A DNA stretch of 29,026 nt, taken from positions 1-29,026 of IMG/VR virus record IMGVR_UViG_3300003322_000675; one strand, written 5' to 3'. Shown one piece after another: positions 6,467 through 13,868 of this stretch (the stretch's first letter is position 1; each line of letters begins with the position of its first letter). The translations under genes and the position numbers were made by a program. The DNA is from a virus. The notes below the pieces were generated by a model. It did not search any database and was not told where the DNA came from. It saw nothing but the letters and a program-made list of their open reading frames with translations.

Positions 6467-9102
6467 AGCTTTTTGATCGCGTCGCGGGTTTTGCCGTTTT
6501 TGTCGACCTCAATCGTGAAAAATTCTCCGAAAAGACCTGATTTATCATTAATGATGATCTGTGTTTGCGGCACGGTCGCCGAAGTATTCCGCGCCAAATC
6601 AATGATCTGTTTATCCCGATTCGAGCTGTACACATCGCCGCCGCTGCCCGCATCGTTCGACCGACTGGTCTGTGACCCATACCCGCCCGAAGTCTGCCGC
6701 TTGAATGCATCGCCCGCCACCGCCCGCCCGGCAATCGCCGCCACGCCCGCGATCGAACCGTAAAGCGCCGCCGCCGTAAAATGCGCCGTCGCCTCGGCCG
6801 GATTAAAGAAAAGCGACGCAAAGCCCGCCGCGAGCTCATAAATGGCCTTTACGGCCGCTTCAGCCGCAATGGTCGCGAGCGCCGAAGCCAAGATCTTGCG
6901 CATCACGGCCGGACCGGTATCGCCATAGAGCACCCACGTTTCGACGACCGAACCGATCGCTTGCGCCACGCTTTGAAAAGCATTTTCGAGCATTCCGGCA
7001 AAATCCGCGAACATCGACGCGAGCGTCGGCAACGTTTCCTGCGCGACGCCGAAAAATCGTTCAAGGCTATCCGTCCAACCGTCAAACAGCCCCGGCTCGC
7101 CGCCGGCGTTGGCTCTGCCCGGCGTGATATTGGGGTTCGTGCCACCGGGAGTTAAGCCCTGATTTAATTTGTCTTTTTCTTCCTGAATTCTTTGGAGAAC
7201 TTCGATCGCCCGGTCACCAGTTTTAGTCATCCGTTCATCAAGCTCGTCAAGATCTTCCAAAGATTTAATTTGAAGTTCGGCCAATAATCGGCTACGTTCA
7301 ACAATTAAATTTTTATATTCTTCAGAACCTTCTTTTTGCCGATCAATTAAAAGATTAATCAGATTTAATTCACGCACGGCGAGATCTTGTTTAAAATCAA
7401 AGATTTTTTGAGCCGATGTTTGAGCGTCCGCAGTTCGACCGCCTTCGATGGCCGCATCAAAATCCCGTTTTTCAAGAGCAATACGCCTTTCAAGTTCGGC
7501 TTTCCAAACTTCAAACTTTCTTTTTTCGTTCGCTTCAAAAATCTTTAAACTTTCATCCGACTGTTTTTTCTGAGTTTTGGTGATAAGTTCTTGTGTTTCG
7601 TTTTGGGTTTTTACGAGCCGCTCGTTTGTTTCGGTTTCGCGCGCGAGCTGCTGATCTTTGAGTAGCTGGCGTTCGTTGGCCGTTTTCTTTTCATTGTCGG
7701 CGATCTTGTTTTCGACATCGGCCAGAGACTTTTCGGCTTTTTGACGTTCGGACAAAAACCAGCTATTTAATTCGCGCAAATTATCTTGAAAATCTTCGAC
7801 GTTATCGGTTTTTGCAAATTGATCTTTAAGCGCCTGTAAACTATCGCCGTAAAGTTTTGATAATTTATCGAAATAATCCTTTCTGATTTGCAGAAGCGCC
7901 GCCGCATCGCGTTTGGCGCGCTCCTCGCGCTCTTTCTGGGCTTTTTCCTCTTCTTTGCGTTGTTTCTCAAAATCGGCGAGCGCGTTCGGGTCGAACGGCT
8001 TCGGTTTGTTGACGCCGAGCGTTGCGCCAGGCTGTCGTCCTTCTTCCAGAATTTGAAACGACTGAGATTGTCCTACCTGATTAAAATTTTGTGCTGAACC
8101 GATCACGCCTTCCGACGCGCCGCTCGTCGTAATCCCCAAAATCACACGCGATAGGATCGGATGATTATTATAAAAATCGACGACTTCTTTAAACGCTTTG
8201 ATAACGCCCGAAATAACGTTGGCGGTCGTCGTTCCCCAGTCGATGACGGATTGCTTGTTGCGCGTGAACCAGGCGCTCAGATCGCGCATTCCGTCAGTCA
8301 GCACCGGCAAAAATTGAAACGCAAATTGATTAGCAAGCCCCTGCGCCTGCGCTTTGAGCGTGTCGAGCGTGTCGCCGAAATCGTCGGCCGACGCCGCGGC
8401 CTTGTCGTCGATCGCCACGCCGAGCTCTTTGGCGCGCGCGATGAGCCCCGCCATGTCGCCGTCGAAAGATTTAATAACGGGAATAATGTCAGCGCCGGAT
8501 TTGCCGAAAGCTTCGGTCGCCAATTTGATTGCAACGACCGGATTTTCGGCATCGGCAATGCGTTTGAAAACGATCGCCAGAGAGCCGTCGAGATCGTCGA
8601 TCGCTTTTTTCGGATCGAGCCCCAATCTGACCAATGAATCTTTGGCATTGTTCGAGCCCTCGGCGGCTTCGCCCAGAAGTTTCGCGAATTTGGTGACGGA
8701 ACCAGTGACGGCTTCAAGGCTCGAACCCGACTGATCGGCCGCAAATTTGAGCGACGAAAGCGTAGTCGCCGACAAGCCGGTTTTTTGAGAAGCGTCGAAA
8801 ATTGCACTACCAAAATCGGATGCTTGTTTCGCAAGGGCAAACAAAGTTACAGTCGCCCCCACTGCAACGGCTGCCATTCCTGCAATAGCTGCGCCGGCAA
8901 TGGGCATTGCTTTTCCTAAAAGTGCGGTTTGATCTGCAGATAGGCCAAGTTTACCGGCAAAATCGGTTAAAATATTGTCGCTGGTATTTTTAATGTCTTT
9001 GGTAGCTTTCTCAACATCGTCACGAAATTGCTTCACTTCGGGAGAAGCATCATTCTTACCCTTTAGATGAAAAAGTAAGCTGATTGAATCACTTCCAAGC
9101 AT
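6454..9102 (-). CDS. Tail tape measure protein
   Basis: 882 residues. This is the longest complete tail gene of the window after the portal fusion, and it sits directly after the two chaperone-like genes, the standard siphovirus order. Residues 65-93 are a small-residue hydrophobic segment (AMPIAGAAIAGMAAVAVGAT). About 370-640 is charged and heptad-like, strongly predicted coiled coil rich in K, E, Q and R. About 745-810 is a second hydrophobic, alanine-rich stretch. Tape measures set tail length and pass through the membrane during DNA entry; at the usual 0.15 nm per residue this one would give a tail of about 130 nm (inference). The ATG at 9102 follows a run of A with no strong Shine-Dalgarno. 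No peptidase or lysozyme motif was noticed. Confidence 0.92.
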   Translation of the reverse strand: MLGSDSISLLFHLKGKNDASPEVKQFRDDVEKATKDIKNTSDNILTDFAGKLGLSADQTALLGKAMPIAGAAIAGMAAVAVGATVTLFALAKQASDFGSAIFDASQKTGLSATTLSSLKFAADQSGSSLEAVTGSVTKFAKLLGEAAEGSNNAKDSLVRLGLDPKKAIDDLDGSLAIVFKRIADAENPVVAIKLATEAFGKSGADIIPVIKSFDGDMAGLIARAKELGVAIDDKAAASADDFGDTLDTLKAQAQGLANQFAFQFLPVLTDGMRDLSAWFTRNKQSVIDWGTTTANVISGVIKAFKEVVDFYNNHPILSRVILGITTSGASEGVIGSAQNFNQVGQSQSFQILEEGRQPGATLGVNKPKPFDPNALADFEKQRKEEEKAQKEREERAKRDAAALLQIRKDYFDKLSKLYGDSLQALKDQFAKTDNVEDFQDNLRELNSWFLSERQKAEKSLADVENKIADNEKKTANERQLLKDQQLARETETNERLVKTQNETQELITKTQKKQSDESLKIFEANEKRKFEVWKAELERRIALEKRDFDAAIEGGRTADAQTSAQKIFDFKQDLAVRELNLINLLIDRQKEGSEEYKNLIVERSRLLAELQIKSLEDLDELDERMTKTGDRAIEVLQRIQEEKDKLNQGLTPGGTNPNITPGRANAGGEPGLFDGWTDSLERFFGVAQETLPTLASMFADFAGMLENAFQSVAQAIGSVVETWVLYGDTGPAVMRKILASALATIAAEAAVKAIYELAAGFASLFFNPAEATAHFTAAALYGSIAGVAAIAGRAVAGDAFKRQTSGGYGSQTSRSNDAGSGGDVYSSNRDKQIIDLARNTSATVPQTQIIINDKSGLFGEFFTIEVDKNGKTRDAIKKLVNN

Positions 9103-9150
9103 TTTTTTATTTTAGAGATTTCACCTGCACTTATTTTCAGACACAAAAAG

Positions 9151-9384
9151 TTATAAAACATCGTCGTCATCGTCTTCGACGTCTTCTTCCGGCGGGAATT
9201 TAGCGGGATCGGCGCCGAGAATAATTGCAATGCCCTGCAATTGCAATTTAAGGCGCGCCGCTTCGCGTTTGTTGTCATAGCACTGAAGTAGGTAAGACAT
9301 TACGGCTTCGAACTCAAAAGCGGTCAATTCGTCCGTGATCTGCAAAATATCGGACGCCCGGCGACGCGAATCGCGGGCGATCAA
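9151..9384 (-). CDS. Tail assembly chaperone, second reading frame
   Basis: 77 residues from a TTG, ending in an acidic tail (EEDVEDDDDDVL). The frame is open without an ATG or GTG from base 9471, so it overlaps the last 50 bases of the upstream gene (stop at 9422) in the +1 (equivalently -2) frame. In lambda-like and many other phages the gene just before the tape measure is read through a programmed frameshift (gpG/gpGT), and the C-terminal extension recruits tape measure and tube protein. Size, position, overlap and the poor start codon all fit that arrangement. I do not see a classical -1 slippery heptamer. The alternative is independent translation from the TTG. Function is inferred from synteny. 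Confidence 0.6.
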   Translation of the reverse strand: MIARDSRRRASDILQITDELTAFEFEAVMSYLLQCYDNKREAARLKLQLQGIAIILGADPAKFPPEEDVEDDDDDVL

Positions 9385-9421
9385 CGCGAGATTTAATAAT
9401 TGGGCTTCATCCTTGAGAAGA

Positions 9422-9838
9422 TTACCGACGAAATTTATCAGCGTCGGCCTGTGAACCTCGCACGATAAAATTCATAAAAAATTCGAAATCTTCCGGTAAT
9501 ATCATTTCCGGCGTGATCGATTCGTCGGTTTCCGTGAGCGTGATTTTCGGTTCAATCAGATTGTTGAGCATGACGTCGCGCGTGATGCTCATGGCGGCGA
9601 TACCGAGCTGCATGATTTCGTCCTGGGTGAGTTCTTTTTGCGGCGAGTTTCTGACCGAATCGAGCTTGGTCAAAAGATGCATCGGCAATTGCCCCGAAAC
9701 GGCGTATTGTTTGATCTCGACCGGCAAATATTTCCAGATCGCACCCGATGGCATTTCGATTTCGAGCACGTCGCCTTTTTCAATTTTTTCCTGTTTTTTC
9801 TTTTCGACGATTTCTAAGTAGGCTTGCTTTGGATTCAT
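9422..9838 (-). CDS. Tail assembly chaperone, first reading frame
   Basis: 138 residues (MNPKQAYLEIVEKKKQEKIE, then ITPEMILPEDFEFFMNFIVRGSQADADKFRR with a stop directly after). It lies between the tail tube and tape measure genes and is followed by an overlapping open frame, the synteny of the tail assembly chaperone pair. It carries a lysine/glutamate-rich N-terminus and a mostly helical body, and no enzyme motif. Such proteins coat the tape measure before the tube polymerises and are not part of the finished virion. It ends AAA TTT CGT CGG TAA; a +1 slip near this stop would join it to the 77-residue frame downstream. Confidence 0.65.
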   Translation of the reverse strand: MNPKQAYLEIVEKKKQEKIEKGDVLEIEMPSGAIWKYLPVEIKQYAVSGQLPMHLLTKLDSVRNSPQKELTQDEIMQLGIAAMSITRDVMLNNLIEPKITLTETDESITPEMILPEDFEFFMNFIVRGSQADADKFRR

Positions 9839-9859
9839 ATGATTTTAGATAAAAAGAGC

Positions 9860-9890
9860 GGGAGCGCGAAGATGGCATTTCGACACTCCC
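9860..9890 (-). terminator. Hairpin after the tail tube gene
   Basis: GGGAG (9860-9864) pairs with CTCCC (9886-9890), with an inner CGAA/TTCG stem. On the - strand the hairpin is followed by GCTCTTTTT. It lies between tail tube and chaperone genes, where an attenuating terminator would let tube protein outnumber chaperone. The stem is bulged and the U run starts four bases late, so this is tentative. Confidence 0.4.
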
Positions 9891-9927
9891 TTTTGGAGAA
9901 ACATTTGAGAAGAGAAAAGAAGCAAAA

Positions 9928-10515
9928 TTATGTCTGCCACCACCAAGCGCCAAGCCGATCGTCGGCGGCGCGCGAGGAAATTCCCACGGCGTGAAACTCG
10001 ACGTCGATGCCGGCGCGAGTCTGACGCGACAAAGGAAATTCAATGTTGCTCATATTGTGGCCCGAATAGATATGAAAGACGGCGTATTTCGTCGAATCGG
10101 CGCGCGTCGCCGCGATGACGGCAATGCCGGTATCCGAAATCGTGCCTTCGCCGATTTTAAATTTCTTTTTGCCGGTCACGGTCTGCTGAGTGCCGACGCC
10201 GGCCGAGATCGCGGCGAAAACGTCCGCATCGAGAATCTGCGCGGCCTTGCATTTAATCATCATGCCGACCTGGCTGACAGTGCGCGCGAGCGATTCTTTG
10301 TACTCGTCGAAAAACTCTTCCTCTTCGGTTTTCGAGATCGTGCAGACCGCGCCGTTTTCAGTCAGACCGATCAGTTTCGCGTTCGGATTCTCGGTCGCGT
10401 CCGGAACGCCCGACGTGAGCGTCGTTTCGGCGCCGGCGGCCGGCACGGCCAACCCGACGTAAATCATGCTCGGCCCTTTCTGGGTTTTCGTGTAATCAAC
10501 TGTATTAAGTGCCAT
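9928..10515 (-). CDS. Major tail tube protein
   Basis: 195 residues (MALNTVDYTKTQKGPSMIYV, later EEEEFFDEYKESLARTV, KFKIGEGTISDTGIAVIAAT). Length, beta-rich composition and the place just before the chaperone pair and tape measure fit the tube protein that stacks as hexameric rings to form the non-contractile tail. The central stretch containing EEEEFFDEYKES resembles the loop region of phage tube proteins of this class. No Ig-like C-terminal extension is present: the protein ends shortly after FHAVGISSRAADDRLG. Identification rests on synteny and general resemblance rather than a diagnostic motif. Confidence 0.7.
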   Translation of the reverse strand: MALNTVDYTKTQKGPSMIYVGLAVPAAGAETTLTSGVPDATENPNAKLIGLTENGAVCTISKTEEEEFFDEYKESLARTVSQVGMMIKCKAAQILDADVFAAISAGVGTQQTVTGKKKFKIGEGTISDTGIAVIAATRADSTKYAVFHIYSGHNMSNIEFPLSRQTRAGIDVEFHAVGISSRAADDRLGAWWWQT

Positions 10516-10547
10516 TTTTTAGCCTCACAAAAAATCGAAATAATAAA

Positions 10548-10853
10548 TTATTTTACGTTGTTCAAAACGGTGTTGATTTTCGCACGAACGGCGTTGTAAT
10601 GAGCGCGCCTTTTTTCGTCTTCCGAAGTTTCGCCCTCGACCGTCGCCGGATCGGGGATCGCAAAACCGCCGAAAAACGGATCGTCGTAATGCTTCGACGT
10701 AAATTCGCCGTAACTGCCGGCCTTGGCAACCGCGTCGAGCGCCTGCTGCCATTTGTCGCCAAATAAATCTTTGGCTTTTTTAACGCCGAAATTGCGCCCG
10801 ATCTGCGCGATAAAATCAACCTTTTCAGTTTTTGTTTCGTCTGTCTTTGCCAT
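10548..10853 (-). CDS. Small tail-region protein, unknown
   Basis: 101 residues from an ATG four bases after the stop of the preceding gene; the same frame is open upstream, but the extension is low-complexity and would overlap that gene. It is highly charged and mostly helical (MAKTDETKTEKVDFIAQIGR, FGDKWQQALDAVAKAGSYGE), with an aromatic/proline patch HYDDPFFGGFAIPDP in the middle. I do not recognise the family. It lies between the putative tail terminator and the tube protein, a slot that in siphoviruses often holds a small morphogenesis or connector accessory. Confidence 0.6.
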   Translation of the reverse strand: MAKTDETKTEKVDFIAQIGRNFGVKKAKDLFGDKWQQALDAVAKAGSYGEFTSKHYDDPFFGGFAIPDPATVEGETSEDEKRRAHYNAVRAKINTVLNNVK

Positions 10854-10857
10854 ATTT

Positions 10858-11379
10858 TTAACCTGGATAATTGCTGAACTCGCAGAGCCAGTTGACCTGA
10901 ATCGCAAATTTCTGCATAAACTGCGTGCCGTTGGTTCGAAGAAAATCGAATGTCGTTTCGATCGAGATCAAAGCGCCCGCACTAAAAACAATTTTAGAGT
11001 TATTTTCGAGGCTTGTTTTGGGAATGTTTTTGGTCATCGATTCGAACGCCATCGCATACTTTGAAGCGGCGACGGCAAGCCATGCCCGGTCGCCGCTGAC
11101 AAGCTCGATCGAATACTGCAAAGCGATCTCGGTTTGCGAAATATCTTCCCCGGTTTCCGAAGCGTACTGAATCCGGTTGAGCAGACACGCCGGGAAGACC
11201 GTCGGCGTATGCTCGTTGAGAAAAAAGCTCGTGTCGGCGACCGGCGGCAAGACGGGACTCGCGCCGTCGTTTGCCCAGTCGAGCGCATCCGTCTGATTGG
11301 CTTTGAACCAATCAAAAAGATTGACACCGATAATTCTCGGATCAAAAGTTTGAAATTCTATTAAATCTTCCCAAGCCAT
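10858..11379 (-). CDS. Putative tail terminator / head-tail joining protein
   Basis: 173 residues (MAWEDLIEFQTFDPRIIGVN, later YSIELVSGDRAWLAVAASKY, ETTFDFLRTNGTQFMQKFAI). The order connector, virion-morphogenesis protein, this gene, tail tube is the typical slot for the tail terminator protein that caps the tube and joins it to the head. Alternating beta and helix segments fit that small fold, but no signature residue supports it, so the name is positional. It starts two bases after the previous stop (TAAttATG), a junction used repeatedly in this operon. Confidence 0.5.
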   Translation of the reverse strand: MAWEDLIEFQTFDPRIIGVNLFDWFKANQTDALDWANDGASPVLPPVADTSFFLNEHTPTVFPACLLNRIQYASETGEDISQTEIALQYSIELVSGDRAWLAVAASKYAMAFESMTKNIPKTSLENNSKIVFSAGALISIETTFDFLRTNGTQFMQKFAIQVNWLCEFSNYPG

Positions 11380-11381
11380 AA

Positions 11382-11900
11382 TTACAAAATAATTCCCGAT
11401 TCGACCGGGATCTTGTCTTTGCGCATTATTTCGACCATTTTCTTTTGAATTTTCTTCATCATCGAAGTTTTTTGAATGTCTGAAAAATCAATCACTTTTC
11501 GCTGGGGCAATCTTTTGCCGCCGGTCTGGTGATAACGCGCATATTTTAAGCTCGTGCCGATCGTAATCCCGTCCTTTTGAATTTCGACGACCGAATCGCC
11601 GGTATGCCGCGTCAAAGATTTATAAAGCGCTTCGGTTGCGATGAGCGGCCCGGCGATCACGGCGAAAGTTCCGTATTTTTTTATTTTTTGGTATTCGGTG
11701 CTTTTGGCCAGCGGCTTCCATTTACCCGACGCGCCCGCCGCGCCGCCCGATTGAAATTGATCCTGTTCGATATGCCAAAACTCATCGCGAACCGTTTCCC
11801 AGACCGGCGTCAAATCGCCGAGATTAGCGTCGAGCCGCTTAAAAACGCGATCAAATTCTGCTTTGCCGTCGACAACCAAACTGATCCGGTAACTGCCCAT
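11382..11900 (-). CDS. Phage virion morphogenesis protein, Mu gpG-like tail completion family
   Basis: 172 residues. The family pattern is visible: an early amphipathic helix, W61 in SGKWKPLAKST followed by a lysine-rich segment, then GPLIATEALYKSLT (84-97), a beta strand ITIGTSLKYARYHQTGG (112-128), and PQRKVIDFS (132-140). In this family (Pfam phage virion morphogenesis, including Mu gpG) the segment order W-x-PL, LxxTGxLxxS, IGT..YAxxHQxG, R.xxxFS is conserved; here the TG of the second block is replaced by TEA. The product acts in head-tail joining or tail completion. It lies between the DUF6527-like gene and the putative tail terminator. Confidence 0.75.
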   Translation of the reverse strand: MGSYRISLVVDGKAEFDRVFKRLDANLGDLTPVWETVRDEFWHIEQDQFQSGGAAGASGKWKPLAKSTEYQKIKKYGTFAVIAGPLIATEALYKSLTRHTGDSVVEIQKDGITIGTSLKYARYHQTGGKRLPQRKVIDFSDIQKTSMMKKIQKKMVEIMRKDKIPVESGIIL

Positions 11901-11902
11901 AA

Positions 11903-12214
11903 TTAATCAATATTCGGCAAATCAACTGTTTCTCCTGCCAACTTATGAGTGCAATCCTCTAAAAATTGAATTTGCCCGTCTTTCACAAAAGAATGGCAAA
12001 CAAGCGGTGTAGGTTCGAATTTTTCACCGCGCATAATTTTTGCGCGTTGCTCATCTGTCAAATCTTGAGTACCTTTAACTAAAATCGAAGGCAAAACAGT
12101 CGGATTTTCAAAATCGCCGTTAAACGTCCAAATGTGCGGATCAATAAAGTGCGAACATTCGCACCCAGGACAATCAAAAAACAAAAGGTCGTTTTCAAGC
12201 TTTCGAACTTTCAT
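11903..12214 (-). CDS. DUF6527-like putative zinc-binding phage protein
   Basis: 103 residues. It has an N-terminal CPGCEC cluster (C15, C18, C20, with H22), then WTFNGDFENPTVLPSILV (29-46) and a C-terminal CHSFVKDGQIQFLEDCTHKL (73-92). This set of Cys/His positions and the FNGDxExPT..PS motif match small phage proteins that databases call DUF6527, sometimes mislabelled ammonia monooxygenase. The clustered Cys/His residues suggest metal binding (inference). The biochemical role is unknown. It starts two bases after the preceding connector gene and ends two bases before the morphogenesis gene, so it is co-translated with head-tail joining proteins although its family is not known as structural. 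Confidence 0.65.
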   Translation of the reverse strand: MKVRKLENDLLFFDCPGCECSHFIDPHIWTFNGDFENPTVLPSILVKGTQDLTDEQRAKIMRGEKFEPTPLVCHSFVKDGQIQFLEDCTHKLAGETVDLPNID

Positions 12215-12216
12215 AA

Positions 12217-12741
12217 TTAATTTGCCGAGCGTCCGTATTTATCTCTGAATTTTTTAATGATCGCGTTGGTCGTCGGCGATAGTTCAGTTTCGATCTCGAC
12301 ATCCGAGATTTTCGCGAACATCGGATCTTTGTTTCGAAAAAGATAATTGGCAAGCTCCTGCACGACGAGCTTTACTTCCGGCGGGATGGCGATAAAGCCC
12401 CAGCGCGCCGTCACCACGATCTCAGAATCTCTATCAAACGTGCCGTCTTTATAAATTAAAAATTCTTTGCGCAGCTTGTAATCGTCGGCGTCAAACACTT
12501 CATCGTCGATTAATACCTGCGTGATTGAATTTGCCACGAACGGCGGCAAACGCAGCATATCGATGTCGTTGCCGTCGAAAGTCAAGTCGGACGGATCGGC
12601 GTTTGCCGAGGCAAAGAAGTTTTCTTCAACGTCGCAAAGCAGATCGAAAAGCCGCGATGCTCCTTCGCAGTAAAAGCTTTGCGCATCTTCGTTGGCGGCT
12701 TCGGGCGCTTCGATGTTTAACGATTCGATATAATTCGCCAT
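12217..12741 (-). CDS. Head-tail connector protein, gp6-like
   Basis: 174 residues (FDLLCDVEENFFASANADPS, LPPFVANSITQVLIDDEVFD, YKLRKEFLIYKDGTFDRDSE, VVTARWGFIAIPPEVKLVVQ). The pattern of an early helix pair, a beta-sheet middle with WG.....P..vk.av..la, and a C-terminal helix resembles the gp6/adaptor class of connectors that bind below the portal ring. Here the middle insert IVVTARWGF and the PPEVKLVVQELANYLF helix are the best matches. Position between head genes and the tail-joining protein supports it. It begins one base after the previous stop. Confidence 0.6.
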   Translation of the reverse strand: MANYIESLNIEAPEAANEDAQSFYCEGASRLFDLLCDVEENFFASANADPSDLTFDGNDIDMLRLPPFVANSITQVLIDDEVFDADDYKLRKEFLIYKDGTFDRDSEIVVTARWGFIAIPPEVKLVVQELANYLFRNKDPMFAKISDVEIETELSPTTNAIIKKFRDKYGRSAN

Positions 12742-12742
12742 T

Positions 12743-12988
12743 TTAATTACAGGTCACGTAAGAAATCCGGCACACACCGACGATCTCCAGATCGTCTTTC
12801 GGATGATTGGTGCGAAATTGCTCCAGCGCGCCGTCGACGCCCGAAGTGCTTTCGACCGTTTCGCTGCGCTGCTCGCCGCAAGCCGTTCGAAAAACGATTT
12901 TCCAATCATTCGTCGGTCGAATTTGCGAAAACACCGCCACCGCCAAAAATACAAGTAAAACTAAAATTAAAATTGTCCTGCTTTTCAT
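12743..12988 (-). CDS. Small membrane or exported protein
   Basis: 81 residues. MKSR then about 17 hydrophobic residues (TILILVLLVFLAVAVFSQ) form a transmembrane helix or signal sequence; no lipobox cysteine is seen. The rest is polar with cysteines near residues 38 and 73 and at the penultimate position, so a disulfide-containing periplasmic or outer-face domain is possible. It is the first gene after the strong terminator at 13030-13074, so it may have its own promoter in the 40 bases upstream. A membrane microprotein at the head/tail boundary is out of place for a structural gene. A role in host envelope modification or superinfection exclusion is possible but unsupported. Confidence 0.6.
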   Translation of the reverse strand: MKSRTILILVLLVFLAVAVFSQIRPTNDWKIVFRTACGEQRSETVESTSGVDGALEQFRTNHPKDDLEIVGVCRISYVTCN

Positions 12989-13029
12989 AAATTCATTGTA
13001 AGAATTTCCAGAATTGCTTATTTTGAAAG

Positions 13030-13074
13030 AAAAAAAACACTGCTAAAAGTTTTTTCACTTTTGGCAGTGTTTTT
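13030..13074 (-). terminator. Strong intrinsic terminator after head genes
   Basis: An 18-bp stem (13033-13050 with 13057-13074) has a six-base loop and only one T-G wobble. On the - strand the stem runs into eight U (13037-13030). It lies 20 bases after the stop at 13095. The + strand also has a T run after the stem, so it could work in both directions. Confidence 0.85.
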
Positions 13075-13094
13075 AGAAAATGTGAAAGATATTT

Positions 13095-13565
13095 TTAGGC
13101 CGTACGCTCGAAAACAAGCGTCACGACCGGAAAAGTCACCGTATTGCCAAGCGTGCCGGTTACAGTTGCTGTAATTTTGATTCGGTCAGTTTCGGCCACG
13201 ACTTTATTACCGGCCGTTCCGTGAACGGTCAAAGTTTTTTTCGTGTTTGCCACGATCGCCGCACCACCGGTTGCTTTGGTCGTATTCACGCCCGCCGGAG
13301 TCGAAGCCAGCATCGCATTTGTTCCAAGCCCGTCCTGGCCTAAATTGGTCACGGTGAAGCTCGCATAATTCGTATCGCTCGTGGCAAGCGCGTCGACGCC
13401 CGAAAAATACGCGGCAACCAGTTTCCCGACGAACGGTGCATTAATGTACGCGTTAACCGAACCGGCGGCTGTCGGGATGGTCGGTAAGGGCACATTGATC
13501 GCCTGTCGCGATAAACCCAGGGCCGCAACAAATGTATTATCCGGCTTTTTTAATCGTGTTGACAT
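13095..13565 (-). CDS. Putative capsid decoration / head fibre-type protein
   Basis: 156 residues, rich in T, A, V, N and G with a beta-strand pattern (SGVDALATSDTNYASFTVTN, KKTLTVHGTAGNKVVAETDR, IKITATVTGTLGNTVTFPVV). The composition and alternating strands suggest an Ig-like or other beta-sandwich surface protein. It follows the capsid gene and the 86-residue protein and is the last gene before the strong terminator, a common place for head decoration proteins. I recognise no specific family. Its ATG overlaps the stop of the upstream gene by one base (TAATG), so the two are translationally coupled. Confidence 0.5.
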   Translation of the reverse strand: MSTRLKKPDNTFVAALGLSRQAINVPLPTIPTAAGSVNAYINAPFVGKLVAAYFSGVDALATSDTNYASFTVTNLGQDGLGTNAMLASTPAGVNTTKATGGAAIVANTKKTLTVHGTAGNKVVAETDRIKITATVTGTLGNTVTFPVVTLVFERTA

Positions 13566-13825
13566 TATTTTTCGCCCCCTTTCTCTTCGGGTTTTTCTGC
13601 CCCCTTGTTTTCGGACGGTTTCGCCGATTTATTATTTTTCGGCGGTTCGGCCTTTTCTTCCGGCTTTTCGTCCTTGACCAAACCGAGCTGCCGTGCTTTT
13701 GCCATCGGCAAAGGCGTACCGGCCCGCGCCAGAACAATTTCCCGGCCGTCATCTTTTTTTCGAATGACGTCCTCTTTCGGCACAAATTCGTTTGCCGACG
13801 TGGTGTTAATCCATTTACTAGCCAT
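13565..13825 (-). CDS. Small head-region protein with K/E/P-rich tail
   Basis: 86 residues. The first 50 (MASKWINTTSANEFVPKEDV, AGTPLPMAKARQLGLVKDEK) look folded; the last 35 are almost only K, E, P, N and G and should be disordered. An AAGGAG eight bases before the ATG is one of the best ribosome binding sites in the window, suggesting strong translation. The placement between capsid and the beta-rich protein suggests a virion accessory or scaffold-related part. No family is recognised. Confidence 0.55.
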   Translation of the reverse strand: MASKWINTTSANEFVPKEDVIRKKDDGREIVLARAGTPLPMAKARQLGLVKDEKPEEKAEPPKNNKSAKPSENKGAEKPEEKGGEK

Positions 13826-13868
13826 AATTTTTACTCCTTTTTAAGATAAAAGCGTGGGAGCGCTTCGA

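Noticed and set aside
13826-13868. Possible terminator after the capsid gene
   Set aside because: On the - strand AAGCG-ctccca-CGCTT is followed by a broken T run; a 5-bp stem is too weak to call on its own.
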